Shown here in pieces: positions 43,016 to 51,564 of a stretch of 53,748 nucleotides of DNA. This DNA comes from UBA1715 sp036752345 (lineage in GTDB: Bacteria > Bacteroidota > Bacteroidia > Bacteroidales > UBA1715). The stretch is taken from contig DAIOSV010000008.1 of NCBI GenBank assembly GCA_036752345.1, positions 1 to 53,748 on the forward strand, written 5' to 3'. Within the stretch, counting starts at the first letter, position 1; every line of letters begins with the position of its first letter. Under the pieces are notes generated by a model, which saw only the letters and a program-made list of their open reading frames with translations, searched no databases and had not been told where the DNA came from. Made by a program: the position numbers and the translations under genes.

Positions 43016-44068
43016 TTAGTATGAAATACTTGCGGTACTGGAATTTACTTCCAATTTTACCGTTCTTCCTAAAAATGTTGCAATGTTTTTTGTATCGTGG
43101 CCTATTTCAGCACCGTACATGATAGGAATTCCCAAATCACCAAAATGGTCTGCAATAATTTCTTCAATAGATTTGTCGCTGGCTTGTGTTGTGCCGGTAA
43201 ATTCACCTACCACAACGCCTTTAATGGCATCAAGTTTCCCGCTCAATTTGAGGTTCATAAGCATGCGGTCTATTGCGTAATTTGCTTCGCCGGTGTCTTC
43301 AATCAAAAGAATTGCGTCTTTTACGTTAAGGTCGAAAAGCGTGCCGCCAAGGCTATAAATGAGCGAAAGATTTCCGCCTACAAGTCGGCCTTCTGCAGTA
43401 CCTTGAACGCAGTTGCCATTGGTTGCAATGCTATAATTTGTAAGTTCTCCGAACAATGCTTTTCGTAAACTTTCAACGCTTTGGTTATCACTCAAATTCA
43501 TCACCATTGGGCCATGAATAGATTCAATACCAAGGTTGTTGAGCGCAATGTGAATAGCGGTAACATCGCTGTAGCCGATTATCCATTTTGGGTTGGTTTT
43601 GAGTGGCGAAAAATCAATGAACGAAAGCACTTGTGCTGCTCCGTAGCCGCCTCGTGCCGAAATCATGGCTTTCACCGTTTTGTCGTTAATTAGTTTTTGA
43701 AACCCTTCAATGCGTTCTGCTTCTGTTCCGGCATATCGTCCGTCTTGGTTGTATAAATTGTCGGCTTCAACAACATTCAACCCCCAACTTTTGAGAACGG
43801 CAATGCCATTTTGCAAGTCACTTTTTGTTACATAATTTGACATAGCAAAAACTCCCACTGTGTCGCCGGCTTTGAGATAGGCAGGGCGAATGTCTTCGGT
43901 AATTTCTTGTTGCTCGGCAAGCACCGTTTGGTAATAATTGCTGGTGTAAATACTATCAACTTGGGTGTTGTACGTGTAGTAGTAATTGTATTCTTTTTTA
44001 CACGAAACGGCCATCAGCGTAATGGCTGCTATTACTAAGATTTTTGAAACAATTCTTTTCATAGTCAT
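43016..44068 (-). CDS. LD-carboxypeptidase lipoprotein (peptidase S66)
   Basis: Predicted to trim the terminal D-Ala from peptidoglycan tetrapeptides, as LdcA does. Most LdcA proteins are cytoplasmic; this one has a lipoprotein signal ending AVSC (Cys23), followed by a Tyr-rich spacer, placing it on the outer or inner membrane. The S66 motifs are intact: ARGGYGAAQVL (138-148), nucleophile Ser167 in GYSDVTAIH, the Glu in LLIEDTGE and the His in EIGHDTKN. The total of 350 aa is the usual S66 length plus this extension. A second Met at 44062 is a possible start. It begins six bases after the sufS stop. Confidence 0.9.
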   Translation of the reverse strand: MTMKRIVSKILVIAAITLMAVSCKKEYNYYYTYNTQVDSIYTSNYYQTVLAEQQEITEDIRPAYLKAGDTVGVFAMSNYVTKSDLQNGIAVLKSWGLNVVEADNLYNQDGRYAGTEAERIEGFQKLINDKTVKAMISARGGYGAAQVLSFIDFSPLKTNPKWIIGYSDVTAIHIALNNLGIESIHGPMVMNLSDNQSVESLRKALFGELTNYSIATNGNCVQGTAEGRLVGGNLSLIYSLGGTLFDLNVKDAILLIEDTGEANYAIDRMLMNLKLSGKLDAIKGVVVGEFTGTTQASDKSIEEIIADHFGDLGIPIMYGAEIGHDTKNIATFLGRTVKLEVNSSTASISY

Positions 44069-44074
44069 TTGGTT

Positions 44075-45292
44075 TTATTCAAACATTGCCGCCACTTTTG
44101 CAAGTATCGACATAAAATAATCTATTTCCTCTATGGTGTTGTACATTCCCACGGACAAGCGAGCAGTGCCGGGTACGCCATAGTATTGCATGACAGGCTC
44201 GGTGCAGTGCGTTCCTGTTCGGATAGCAATGCCTTGTTTGTCCAAAATCATTCCAATGTCGGCCGGGTGAGCTCCTTCAACTTCAAACGAGATAGCTCCG
44301 GCTTTTTGTGGGGCGTTGCCAATAATCGTTACTTGTGGAATTCCTGCGAATCTTTTTGTTGCGTACGCTATCAATTCTTCCTCGTGACGTTGAATATTTT
44401 CTATGCCAATGCCGGAAACGTAGTCAAGCGCAACGCCAAGAGCGTGAGCGCCAACGTAATTCGAAGTTCCCGCCTCAAACTTGAACGGAAGTTGATTGTA
44501 CGTGGTTTTTTCGAGTGTAACGGTTTCTATCATATCGCCGCCACATTGATACGGTGGAAGTTTGTTGAGCCATTCTTCTTTGCCCCAAAGAACACCTGTG
44601 CCGGTGGGAGCGTATATTTTATGGCCTGAAAATGCGAAGAAATCACAGCCGAGTGCTTGCACGTCAATTTTGCAATGCTGAACAGATTGCGCTCCGTCTA
44701 TCATGATAGGAACATTGTGCGCGTGTGCTATGGCAATTAGTTTCTCTATCGGGTTAACCGTGCCAAGCGAGTTGGAAACGTGCACCACCGAGACAAACTT
44801 GGTTTTTTCGGTGAAAAGTTTTTCGTATGCTTCAAGATCCAAAACGCCGTCGTGATTGAACGGAATAAATTTAAGCGTAGCGCCTTTTCGTTCGCACACC
44901 ATCTGCCAAGGAACAAGGTTGGAATGGTGCTCCATGGCAGAAACTATCACTTCGTCGCCTTGGTGAAGAAATGCTTCGCTAAAGGTTTGTGCCACCAAAT
45001 TCAATGACTCGGTAACGCCTTTGGTAAAGATAATTTCTGTGTTTTTTGGTGCATTAATAAATTGTTGCACTTTTTTGCGTGCTTCTTCGTATCGTTCGGT
45101 AGAAATTTGGCTCAACGTGTGAATGCCGCGGTGAATGTTGCTATTGGTATGAGTGTAGCAATCAACAATTGCATCTATCACGACTTGCGGCTTCTGCGTG
45201 GTTGCCGCGTTGTCAAAGTACACCAAATTGTGATTGTGCACTTTTTCATTGAGTATCGGAAAATCTTTGCGTATAGCTTGAACGTCGAACAT
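44075..45292 (-). CDS. sufS: SufS-type cysteine desulfurase
   Basis: PLP enzyme that takes sulfur from cysteine for Fe-S cluster assembly. Group II features: PLP-binding Lys225 in FSGHKIYAPTG, catalytic Cys363 in RTGTHCTEP, His121-His122 stacking region, and the N-terminal YFDNAATTQKP. Length 405 aa fits SufS. The ATG at 45292 is used; the longer TTG reading (45319) would run across the -7 box. It is not next to sufBCD, but heads an operon with an S66 carboxypeptidase and a methyltransferase-like gene. Confidence 0.95.
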   Translation of the reverse strand: MFDVQAIRKDFPILNEKVHNHNLVYFDNAATTQKPQVVIDAIVDCYTHTNSNIHRGIHTLSQISTERYEEARKKVQQFINAPKNTEIIFTKGVTESLNLVAQTFSEAFLHQGDEVIVSAMEHHSNLVPWQMVCERKGATLKFIPFNHDGVLDLEAYEKLFTEKTKFVSVVHVSNSLGTVNPIEKLIAIAHAHNVPIMIDGAQSVQHCKIDVQALGCDFFAFSGHKIYAPTGTGVLWGKEEWLNKLPPYQCGGDMIETVTLEKTTYNQLPFKFEAGTSNYVGAHALGVALDYVSGIGIENIQRHEEELIAYATKRFAGIPQVTIIGNAPQKAGAISFEVEGAHPADIGMILDKQGIAIRTGTHCTEPVMQYYGVPGTARLSVGMYNTIEEIDYFMSILAKVAAMFE

Positions 45293-45306
45293 AAATTTAT
45301 TTTTTA

Positions 45307-45314
45307 CAAAGGTA
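45307..45314 (-). promoter_or_regulatory. Putative -7 promoter box of the sufS operon
   Basis: TACCTTTG on the minus strand, 14 bases upstream of the sufS ATG. It lies within the 80-base divergent region shared with mltG. Confidence 0.5.
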
Positions 45315-45322
45315 TTCAATTA

Positions 45323-45350
45323 TTTGTTTGAATGATTTTTTATAAGTTTG
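45323..45350 (+). promoter_or_regulatory. Putative promoter of mltG
   Basis: TTTG at 45323-45326 and TAAGTTTG at 45343-45350, 16 bp apart, fit the Bacteroidota -33/-7 pattern. Transcription would start about 15 bases before the ATG at 45373. Confidence 0.5.
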
Positions 45351-45372
45351 GCATCTCAAATTTTGTAAAAAT

Positions 45373-46431
45373 ATGACAACAAACAAAACATCAAATAAAC
45401 GTACGATTTTGCTTGCAATAGCAGCAGTCATCGTTATTGTAGGACTATATCTTGTAAAAATACTGCTCGCTGGAAATGTGTACAGCAAGAATGGAGAAGA
45501 GGATATTTATTTTGCAATACCTTCCACCGTTACGTCTGTTTCTGAAATCTCAGAATCTCTTGATTCAAGTTTGAATGTAACGAGTATGTTTGGATTTCGT
45601 TTGGCAGCAAAAATCGTGAATTTGCAAGAGCATATTTATCCGGGCTTGTATCATTTGAAAAATGGAATGTCGAGCAAAGATGTAGTGCTCTTGTTTCGCT
45701 CAGGTCGTCGCGAAACGGTTGATATTACTATCAAATTTGCCCGTCATTACGAAGAAGTTTTACGCCTTGTTTCCGAAAAAATTGAAGCGCCCTACGATGA
45801 TTTGTACACACTGTGTAACGACCGTGATTTTATGGATTCGCTTGGGTTTAACAAAGCAAACATCGTGAGTTTGTTTGTGCCCGATACGTATGAATTTTAT
45901 TGGAATACGTCAGCGCGAAAATTCTTGCTCCGAATGAAAAAAGAGTATGATGCATTTTGGACCGATGCACGTCGCGAAAAAGCTTGCGCAATAGGACTTT
46001 CTCCGCAAGAAGTTGCTACATTGGCATCAATTGTAAATCAAGAAACAACGGTTGATTCCGACAAACCAAAAATTGCGGGAGTGTATCTGAATCGTTTATA
46101 TTCTAACGAAACCGGAGGTAAACTTCAAGCAGATCCAACCATCAAATTTGCACTCAATGATTTTGATATAAAACGTGTGTATAATGGACACAAAGAGCGT
46201 GCAAGTGCATCTCCATATAGTACATACGAACATAGAGGATTGCCTCCCGGTCCAATTTGTACTCCGTCAAAAACGGATATTGATGCGGTGCTCAATTACA
46301 CACATCACAATTACTTTTATTTCTGTGCGCAGCCAAACTATTCCGGTAAAAGCAATTTCTCAACAACATTTGCGCAGCATCTTCGTCTTGCTACGGAATA
46401 CCAAAAATGGCTGACCAAAGAAGGGTATTGA
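45373..46431 (+). CDS. mltG: Endolytic transglycosylase MltG (YceG-like)
   Basis: Cuts nascent glycan strands and sets their length, acting in the periplasm from an inner-membrane anchor. There is one N-terminal span (about 11-33), a LysM-like region, then the YceG domain with catalytic Glu224 in SIVNQET, LQADPTIKFAL and the C-terminal GLPPGPICTPS segment. Length 352 aa is standard. Monocistronic; its stop abuts the stop of the convergent alkaline phosphatase with no base between. Confidence 0.95.
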   Translation: MTTNKTSNKRTILLAIAAVIVIVGLYLVKILLAGNVYSKNGEEDIYFAIPSTVTSVSEISESLDSSLNVTSMFGFRLAAKIVNLQEHIYPGLYHLKNGMSSKDVVLLFRSGRRETVDITIKFARHYEEVLRLVSEKIEAPYDDLYTLCNDRDFMDSLGFNKANIVSLFVPDTYEFYWNTSARKFLLRMKKEYDAFWTDARREKACAIGLSPQEVATLASIVNQETTVDSDKPKIAGVYLNRLYSNETGGKLQADPTIKFALNDFDIKRVYNGHKERASASPYSTYEHRGLPPGPICTPSKTDIDAVLNYTHHNYFYFCAQPNYSGKSNFSTTFAQHLRLATEYQKWLTKEGY

Positions 46432-47844
46432 TTATTTCAGCAATTCTTTCAGTTTGTGATTGATGTCGGTGTTGTCAAACACGCCACGGAATAAATCACT
46501 CCCTGCTCCAATAGCCGAAACCGGCACTTGAATTCCAGTGTGTGCAAATGTTGTCCAAGCGACGCCTGCTTTTGAAGCAATGAGTTTATTCATGGTAATG
46601 ATGAGCGCCATGCAACGATCTTGAGGCGCATAAGTTGCAGCGCCTACTGAAGCATCATACATGAGTTTTACATCTTCGTTTGCAATGATTTTGTCAGGAG
46701 TCATAACAAAATCGTACGCTTTTTTCAATTGCACGCTGTCGTATGCGTTGAGCGTAAAAGGATTTTTAGCATCACCATCGTAGTATTTGTTCATAAGGGC
46801 AAGGCAATTGTCGAATGTGAAAGCTTTTCCTTGTGTTTCAATAGCTTGTCTTAGAATACGTTCTAGTTCGGCATGCGAAATTTTTTGATTTTTGAGTAAC
46901 CCTATATTTGAGTAGTATGGGCAAAGTTGTGAGCCGAGTGCCAAACCGCCTGTTTCATGGTCTGCTGTAACAATTATTAAAGTTTCGTCAGAGTGTTTTT
47001 TGTAAAACGCAAGGGCTTTTTCTATTGCGTTACTCAAATCTATTACTTCCTGTATTGCAGTAGCAGCATCATTGGAGTGACAAGCCCAATCTACTTGACC
47101 GCCTTCTACCATCATAAAAAATCCATTTGGGTTATCCAAATTCTTGATGGCTGCCTCGGTTAGTGCAGAAAGGGCAAACGGATTTTTCGGGTTGTCAATT
47201 CTATAATCAATGCGAGAGTTTGGCGCAAGTACGCACACTTTTTTGTTTTTAGGGAGTAACGTTAGGCTATCACTTGATGTTACGATTGTATAGCCATTAT
47301 TTTTCAATGCGCTAAAAACCGATTCCCCATCTTGTTGCGGCTTTACAAACATGCCTCCGGCAAAATAATCAAACCCGCTTTTGGGCAAATCCATGGCAAT
47401 CTCATGATAATTGTCTCGGCTTTCGTTGTGCGCATAAAATACCGAAGGAGTGGCGTGGTCAATCGAAACCGTTGTGAGAATTCCCACTTTCATGCCTCGT
47501 TCTTTTGCATCGTAGGCAATACTTTTAAGCGGTTTTTTGTTTTTGTCAACGGCAATGTATTCTGCAAAAGTTTTTTGTCCGCACGCCATAGCTGTGCCTG
47601 ATGCAGCCGAACATGTAATATATGAACTGAGTGAGTAGGTGGTTTGATACGCTTTGTTTGGAAAGTACATAAAATTGAGGCTGTCGCCTTCGGTTGATCG
47701 CAAATACGCATCGGCCAATTGTGTTTGGGCAAGGCCCATACCGTCACCAATAAATAAAAAAACATATTTTGGTTTTTTCTCGGTTTGGGAATAACCGCTG
47801 GCAAAGACGAGAAACGCAGCGACAAATAAACATAACTTTTTCAT
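46432..47844 (-). CDS. Secreted alkaline phosphatase (PhoA superfamily)
   Basis: Periplasmic phosphomonoesterase. The signal peptide covers about 1-20 (cleavage after GYSQ or one residue earlier). Metal and catalytic sites: FIGDGMG (Asp34), the nucleophile Ser79 in ITCSAASGTA, VEGGQVDWACHSND, TADHETGG and the His of FAHTGIQVP. In E. coli PhoA the residue before the Ser is Asp; here it is Cys78. 470 aa. Codirectional with and six bases after the NUDIX gene, so probably cotranscribed. A link with the phosphate transporter about 13 kb away is possible but not shown. Confidence 0.93.
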   Translation of the reverse strand: MKKLCLFVAAFLVFASGYSQTEKKPKYVFLFIGDGMGLAQTQLADAYLRSTEGDSLNFMYFPNKAYQTTYSLSSYITCSAASGTAMACGQKTFAEYIAVDKNKKPLKSIAYDAKERGMKVGILTTVSIDHATPSVFYAHNESRDNYHEIAMDLPKSGFDYFAGGMFVKPQQDGESVFSALKNNGYTIVTSSDSLTLLPKNKKVCVLAPNSRIDYRIDNPKNPFALSALTEAAIKNLDNPNGFFMMVEGGQVDWACHSNDAATAIQEVIDLSNAIEKALAFYKKHSDETLIIVTADHETGGLALGSQLCPYYSNIGLLKNQKISHAELERILRQAIETQGKAFTFDNCLALMNKYYDGDAKNPFTLNAYDSVQLKKAYDFVMTPDKIIANEDVKLMYDASVGAATYAPQDRCMALIITMNKLIASKAGVAWTTFAHTGIQVPVSAIGAGSDLFRGVFDNTDINHKLKELLK

Positions 47845-47850
47845 TCTATA

Positions 47851-48447
47851 TTATTTAGCATTTATTACTTCAACTATTGATGGAAATGTATTTGAGAGAA
47901 CTTTTGGGAAATTATTGGGTGCAATCCATTGCAATTCGGTAATTTCTTCTTCCAACTGAGGTGTGCTTTTTTGTTGTTTTTGGGCTTCCATATTAAACCA
48001 ATATGTTTGCTTCAAAATTTGTTCGTCATGCAATTCATACGTGTGCCAGGTAGAGCAACGGTAGTTCTTTTCAACAACTTTTTGCAATCCGGTTTCTTCC
48101 GAAACTTCGCGAAGAGCAGCAACTTCTGGAGTCTCTCCAAGTTCTAGTTTTCCTTTCGGTAAATCCCATTTTTCACGTCGGAAAATGAATAAATATTCGC
48201 CTTCTTCATTTTTGATAAAACCTCCTGCAGCCTCGATATATTTGAAGTTTGATTTAAACAAAGAGAGAAGCTCATCAAAATTTTCGTTGTACAAAACAAT
48301 GAATTTCGAGTTTGTCCGTTTTAATTCTTTAATGGCTTGTAATATGTCGCTTTTGTTACAACATATACTATAGGTTTCGTTTTTTTTTGTACCTTTGCCA
48401 TCAGTTAAAAGTATGTACTTGGTTTCGAAATAAATTTTACATTCCAT
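47851..48447 (-). CDS. NUDIX hydrolase
   Basis: Hydrolyses a nucleoside diphosphate linked to another moiety; the substrate is unknown. The full NUDIX box (GX5EX7REUXEEXGU) spans residues 99-121 with REVSEETG intact, preceded by EAAGGFI. The first 70 residues form an extra N-terminal domain seen in Bacteroidota relatives, which also begin with a KIYF/KIFF strand. That similarity supports the ATG at 48447 over a GTG at 48468. This ATG overlaps the start codon of the divergent pyrE by two bases. 198 aa. Confidence 0.9.
   Translation of the reverse strand: MECKIYFETKYILLTDGKGTKKNETYSICCNKSDILQAIKELKRTNSKFIVLYNENFDELLSLFKSNFKYIEAAGGFIKNEEGEYLFIFRREKWDLPKGKLELGETPEVAALREVSEETGLQKVVEKNYRCSTWHTYELHDEQILKQTYWFNMEAQKQQKSTPQLEEEITELQWIAPNNFPKVLSNTFPSIVEVINAK
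48390..48397 (+). promoter_or_regulatory. Putative -7 promoter box of pyrE inside the NUDIX gene
   Basis: TACCTTTG, 48 bases before the pyrE ATG. It lies within the antisense of NUDIX codons about 17-20. No clear -33 TTTG. If used, pyrE has a leader of about 42 bases that is antisense to the NUDIX start. Confidence 0.5.
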
Positions 48448-49081
48448 GGGTAGTAATATTGAGAGCACAATTATAGAAAATTTATTGCAAATACGGGCAA
48501 TAAAATTACAACCAGATAATCCATTTAAGTGGGCAAGCGGTTGGAAGTCTCCAATTTATTGTGACAATAGGAAAACTCTTTCATATCCTGAAGTGCGTGA
48601 AAATTTAAAACAAGCTTTTGCTGAAAAAGTGCGCACGTTATATCCTGACGCTGAGGTAATTGCAGGTGTAGCAACAGGCGCAATAGCAGTGGGTGTTTTG
48701 GTTGCTGAGGCTTTAAATTTGCCTTTTATCTATGTTCGCTCTTCGTCAAAAGATCACGGATTGGGAAATCAAATTGAGGGTTTCTACAAAGAAGGTCAAA
48801 AAGTTGTTGTAATAGAAGATTTAATTTCAACCGGCGGAAGCAGTTTAAATGCAATTGAAGCGCTTCGCGATGCCAAACTTGATGTGATGGGAATGCTTGC
48901 AATATTTACCTATCAATTTAATGTTTCGGTAGAAGCTTTTGCCAATGCAAACTGTAAGGTCGATACGTTGACGAATTATACCGCACTTATAGAATTAGCA
49001 ACAGAAAAAAATTATATAACGCCGCAACAAATGGCAAGTTTGAAAGAGTGGCGTCAACGTCCTGATACCTGGGGAAAATAG
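48446..49081 (+). CDS. pyrE: Orotate phosphoribosyltransferase
   Basis: Adds phosphoribose to orotate in de novo pyrimidine synthesis. The N-terminal LQPDNPFKWASGWKSPIYCD and the PRPP-binding loop VVVIEDLISTGGSS (about 119-132) are intact. Length 211 aa is standard. The start codon shares two bases with that of the divergent NUDIX gene within CCATGG. The stop is directly followed by gldA, with no base between stop and ATG. Confidence 0.96.
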   Translation: MGSNIESTIIENLLQIRAIKLQPDNPFKWASGWKSPIYCDNRKTLSYPEVRENLKQAFAEKVRTLYPDAEVIAGVATGAIAVGVLVAEALNLPFIYVRSSSKDHGLGNQIEGFYKEGQKVVVIEDLISTGGSSLNAIEALRDAKLDVMGMLAIFTYQFNVSVEAFANANCKVDTLTNYTALIELATEKNYITPQQMASLKEWRQRPDTWGK

Positions 49082-50002
49082 ATGTCAATATCAGTTCAAA
49101 ATATTGTTAAGACGTATGGAACGCAACGCGCGGTTGATGGGGTTTCGTTTGAAATTCCTTCGGGCGAAATTGTGGGATTTATAGGTCCTAACGGAGCTGG
49201 AAAATCTACGACTATGAAAATCATTACCGGCTATCTTTCGCAATTTGAAGGAACGGTTTTGGTAAATGGTCTTGATGTACGTGAAAATCCTATTGAGGTA
49301 AAAAAAATAATTGGCTATTTGCCGGAACATAATCCGTTGTACTTGGATATGTATGTACGCGAATATTTACTGTTTTTCGCTAAAATGTACGGTTTAGGTG
49401 ATACGTCAAAAAGTGCTGTAGATGAAGTTATTGAAAAAATTGGTTTAGAGAAAGAACAACACAAAAAGATAAGTATGCTTTCAAAAGGATATCGCCAACG
49501 CGTTGGATTGGCTTCCGTATTGATTCATAATCCTCAAGTGTTGATTTTAGACGAACCAACTACCGGTCTTGATCCCAATCAGTTAGTAGAAATTCGGAAT
49601 TTGATAGAAACGGTTGGAAAATCAAAAACAGTTTTGCTTTCTACGCACATTATGCAAGAGGTTGAAGCTATTTGCGATAGAGTTATTATCATAAACGATG
49701 GTCGCATCATTGCAAATGACAGTGCTGAAACTATCAAGAAACAAAATACAAGTGAATTAACATTGTCGGTGGAATTTTTAGAAGAATGTACAAAAGAAAA
49801 ACTGCTAACAATCCCACTAGTAAAGGAAGTAGCTATGGTTTCAGAAAAACATTGGTTACTTAGTCCGATAGAAAATGCTGATATTCGACAAAATGTTTTT
49901 AAATTTGCCGTCGAACATAATTTAACGGTACTCTCTTCTCAAGTGCAAGAAAAATCGCTCGAGAAAGTGTTTTACGAACTAACACAAAAAACAACGGAAT
50001 GA
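49082..50002 (+). CDS. gldA: GldA-type ABC transporter ATP-binding protein
   Basis: ATPase of an ABC exporter, homologous to GldA of the gliding-associated GldAFG transporter, which is also common in non-gliding Bacteroidota. Walker A GPNGAGKST (35-43), signature LSKGYRQR (133-140) and Walker B LILDEPTTGLD (154-164) are intact, and the GYLPEHNPLYLDMYV segment is typical of GldA. About 90 residues follow the nucleotide-binding domain. No permease (gldF/gldG) is adjacent. The stop overlaps the start of the transglycosylase gene (ATGA). Confidence 0.88.
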   Translation: MSISVQNIVKTYGTQRAVDGVSFEIPSGEIVGFIGPNGAGKSTTMKIITGYLSQFEGTVLVNGLDVRENPIEVKKIIGYLPEHNPLYLDMYVREYLLFFAKMYGLGDTSKSAVDEVIEKIGLEKEQHKKISMLSKGYRQRVGLASVLIHNPQVLILDEPTTGLDPNQLVEIRNLIETVGKSKTVLLSTHIMQEVEAICDRVIIINDGRIIANDSAETIKKQNTSELTLSVEFLEECTKEKLLTIPLVKEVAMVSEKHWLLSPIENADIRQNVFKFAVEHNLTVLSSQVQEKSLEKVFYELTQKTTE

Positions 50003-51555
50003 AGAAATTATACGTCTTAGGTGTATTGATTTTCTTGGCTTTCATGGTAAAGGCACAAGACGCTACACTAGAATCAGACGTAGAACTTCCCGATACAACC
50101 GATTATTTGCCCGAATATAGTACTATCATTCAAAATTACAATACCCAATTAGATAGTTTGGTAAATCTTTGGTATGTGCAAAAAGCAGAGAAACTAAAAT
50201 TCTCTGATATTTCAAAACATCATCGTGATACTGCCTATATTCCTCAATATTCTGATAAAGAGTATAGTAAGAGAATTAGCCAAATGAATTCTGTAGTTAA
50301 ACTAACGTATAACTCTAAGGTTAAGGCATATATAAACGTTTATGCAAATAAACGGAGATCTTCAGTTTCAAATATGTTGGGTATGTCTGAGTACTATTTC
50401 CCAATATTCGAAGATATTTTTGAACGATATGACATTCCTCAAGAATTAAAGTATTTGGCAATTATAGAGTCTGCTTTGAATCCTAAAGCAAAGTCTTGTG
50501 CGGGCGCGCGAGGAATTTGGCAGTTTATGCCTTCTACCGGTAAGGCTTACGATTTGAAAATTAATTCATACATAGATGAGCGTTGCGATCCTGTTAAGTC
50601 TACATATGCCGCTGCGCAATATCTGAAGCAACTCAATGAAATTTTTGATGATTGGGTGCTTACTATTGCAGCCTACAACTGTGGCCCGGGTAATGTTCGT
50701 AAGGCAATTGCTCGTGCGGGCGGTAGAACAGATTTTTGGCAAATATATAACTACCTGCCTAAGGAAACCCGTAGCTATGTGCCGGCATTTATTGCTGCCT
50801 ATTATGTGTTTGAACATCATGAACTACATAATCTCTATCCTCGGAAAATAGCAATGCCGCAAATAGACACGGTCATGGTTTTAGAAAAAATGGACTTCAA
50901 ACAAGTGTCGGAGTATTTACATGTGTCGTTGCAAGAATTGGAAGATATAAATCCGCAATATAAGATTGGAATAGTGCCATACAGTCCGCATGGCAGTGCT
51001 TTGTATTTGCCGGTAGAGGTTGTGTCTCCTTTCTTACGTTTGCAGGATTCAATTTATGCATACAAAGATTCTATGCACCCAAGTTCAGAGCCTGAAAAAG
51101 AAATAGCTTCAAGTAATACTTCAAGTGGACATCATCAAGCCGTGCCAACAGGTAAGGTTAAGAAATATTACACCGTTCGTTCTGGTGATAATTTTTCTAA
51201 AATTGCGTCAAAATATGGGGTTCCTGTATCTACACTCAAAAGTTGGAATAGTAAAAAGAGCAATATGCTTCATGTAGGGGAAAAGCTCGTCGTATATGTT
51301 GCTGCGCCTGCTAAGGCAAGCCCTGCCCCAAAACTAGAGAAAACTGAGATAACTGACAAAGTTACCGCATCTGTGATGTATAATAAGCCAACAAATACGA
51401 CTTCCGAAGAAGATATCTCATACTATACCGTAAAAGCTGGCGATACACTTTGGAGTATTTCACAACGTTACGGAACAACAGTTCAAACCATCCAAAGCCT
51501 TAATGGGCTTAGTACAGCGCAACTTTCTCCGGGAATGAATTTACGGATACAATAG
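49999..51555 (+). CDS. MltD-like lytic transglycosylase with two LysM domains
   Basis: Exported murein hydrolase cutting glycan strands with anhydro-product formation. The signal peptide is about 1-19. A Tyr/Leu-rich N-terminal region precedes the SLT domain (about 145-270) with catalytic Glu157 in AIIESALNP, GARGIWQFMPSTG and AYNCGPGNVRKAI. Two LysM domains follow (about 388-432 and 472-517). 518 aa. It overlaps gldA by four bases and may be translationally coupled. The soluble signal peptide differs from lipidated E. coli MltD. Confidence 0.94.
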   Translation: MKKLYVLGVLIFLAFMVKAQDATLESDVELPDTTDYLPEYSTIIQNYNTQLDSLVNLWYVQKAEKLKFSDISKHHRDTAYIPQYSDKEYSKRISQMNSVVKLTYNSKVKAYINVYANKRRSSVSNMLGMSEYYFPIFEDIFERYDIPQELKYLAIIESALNPKAKSCAGARGIWQFMPSTGKAYDLKINSYIDERCDPVKSTYAAAQYLKQLNEIFDDWVLTIAAYNCGPGNVRKAIARAGGRTDFWQIYNYLPKETRSYVPAFIAAYYVFEHHELHNLYPRKIAMPQIDTVMVLEKMDFKQVSEYLHVSLQELEDINPQYKIGIVPYSPHGSALYLPVEVVSPFLRLQDSIYAYKDSMHPSSEPEKEIASSNTSSGHHQAVPTGKVKKYYTVRSGDNFSKIASKYGVPVSTLKSWNSKKSNMLHVGEKLVVYVAAPAKASPAPKLEKTEITDKVTASVMYNKPTNTTSEEDISYYTVKAGDTLWSISQRYGTTVQTIQSLNGLSTAQLSPGMNLRIQ

Positions 51556-51564
51556 TTTCTAATA

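Noticed and set aside
45293..45319. TTG start adding nine residues to SufS
   Set aside because: It would lie upstream of or inside the -7 box at 45307-45314; the family N-terminus starts at the ATG at 45292.
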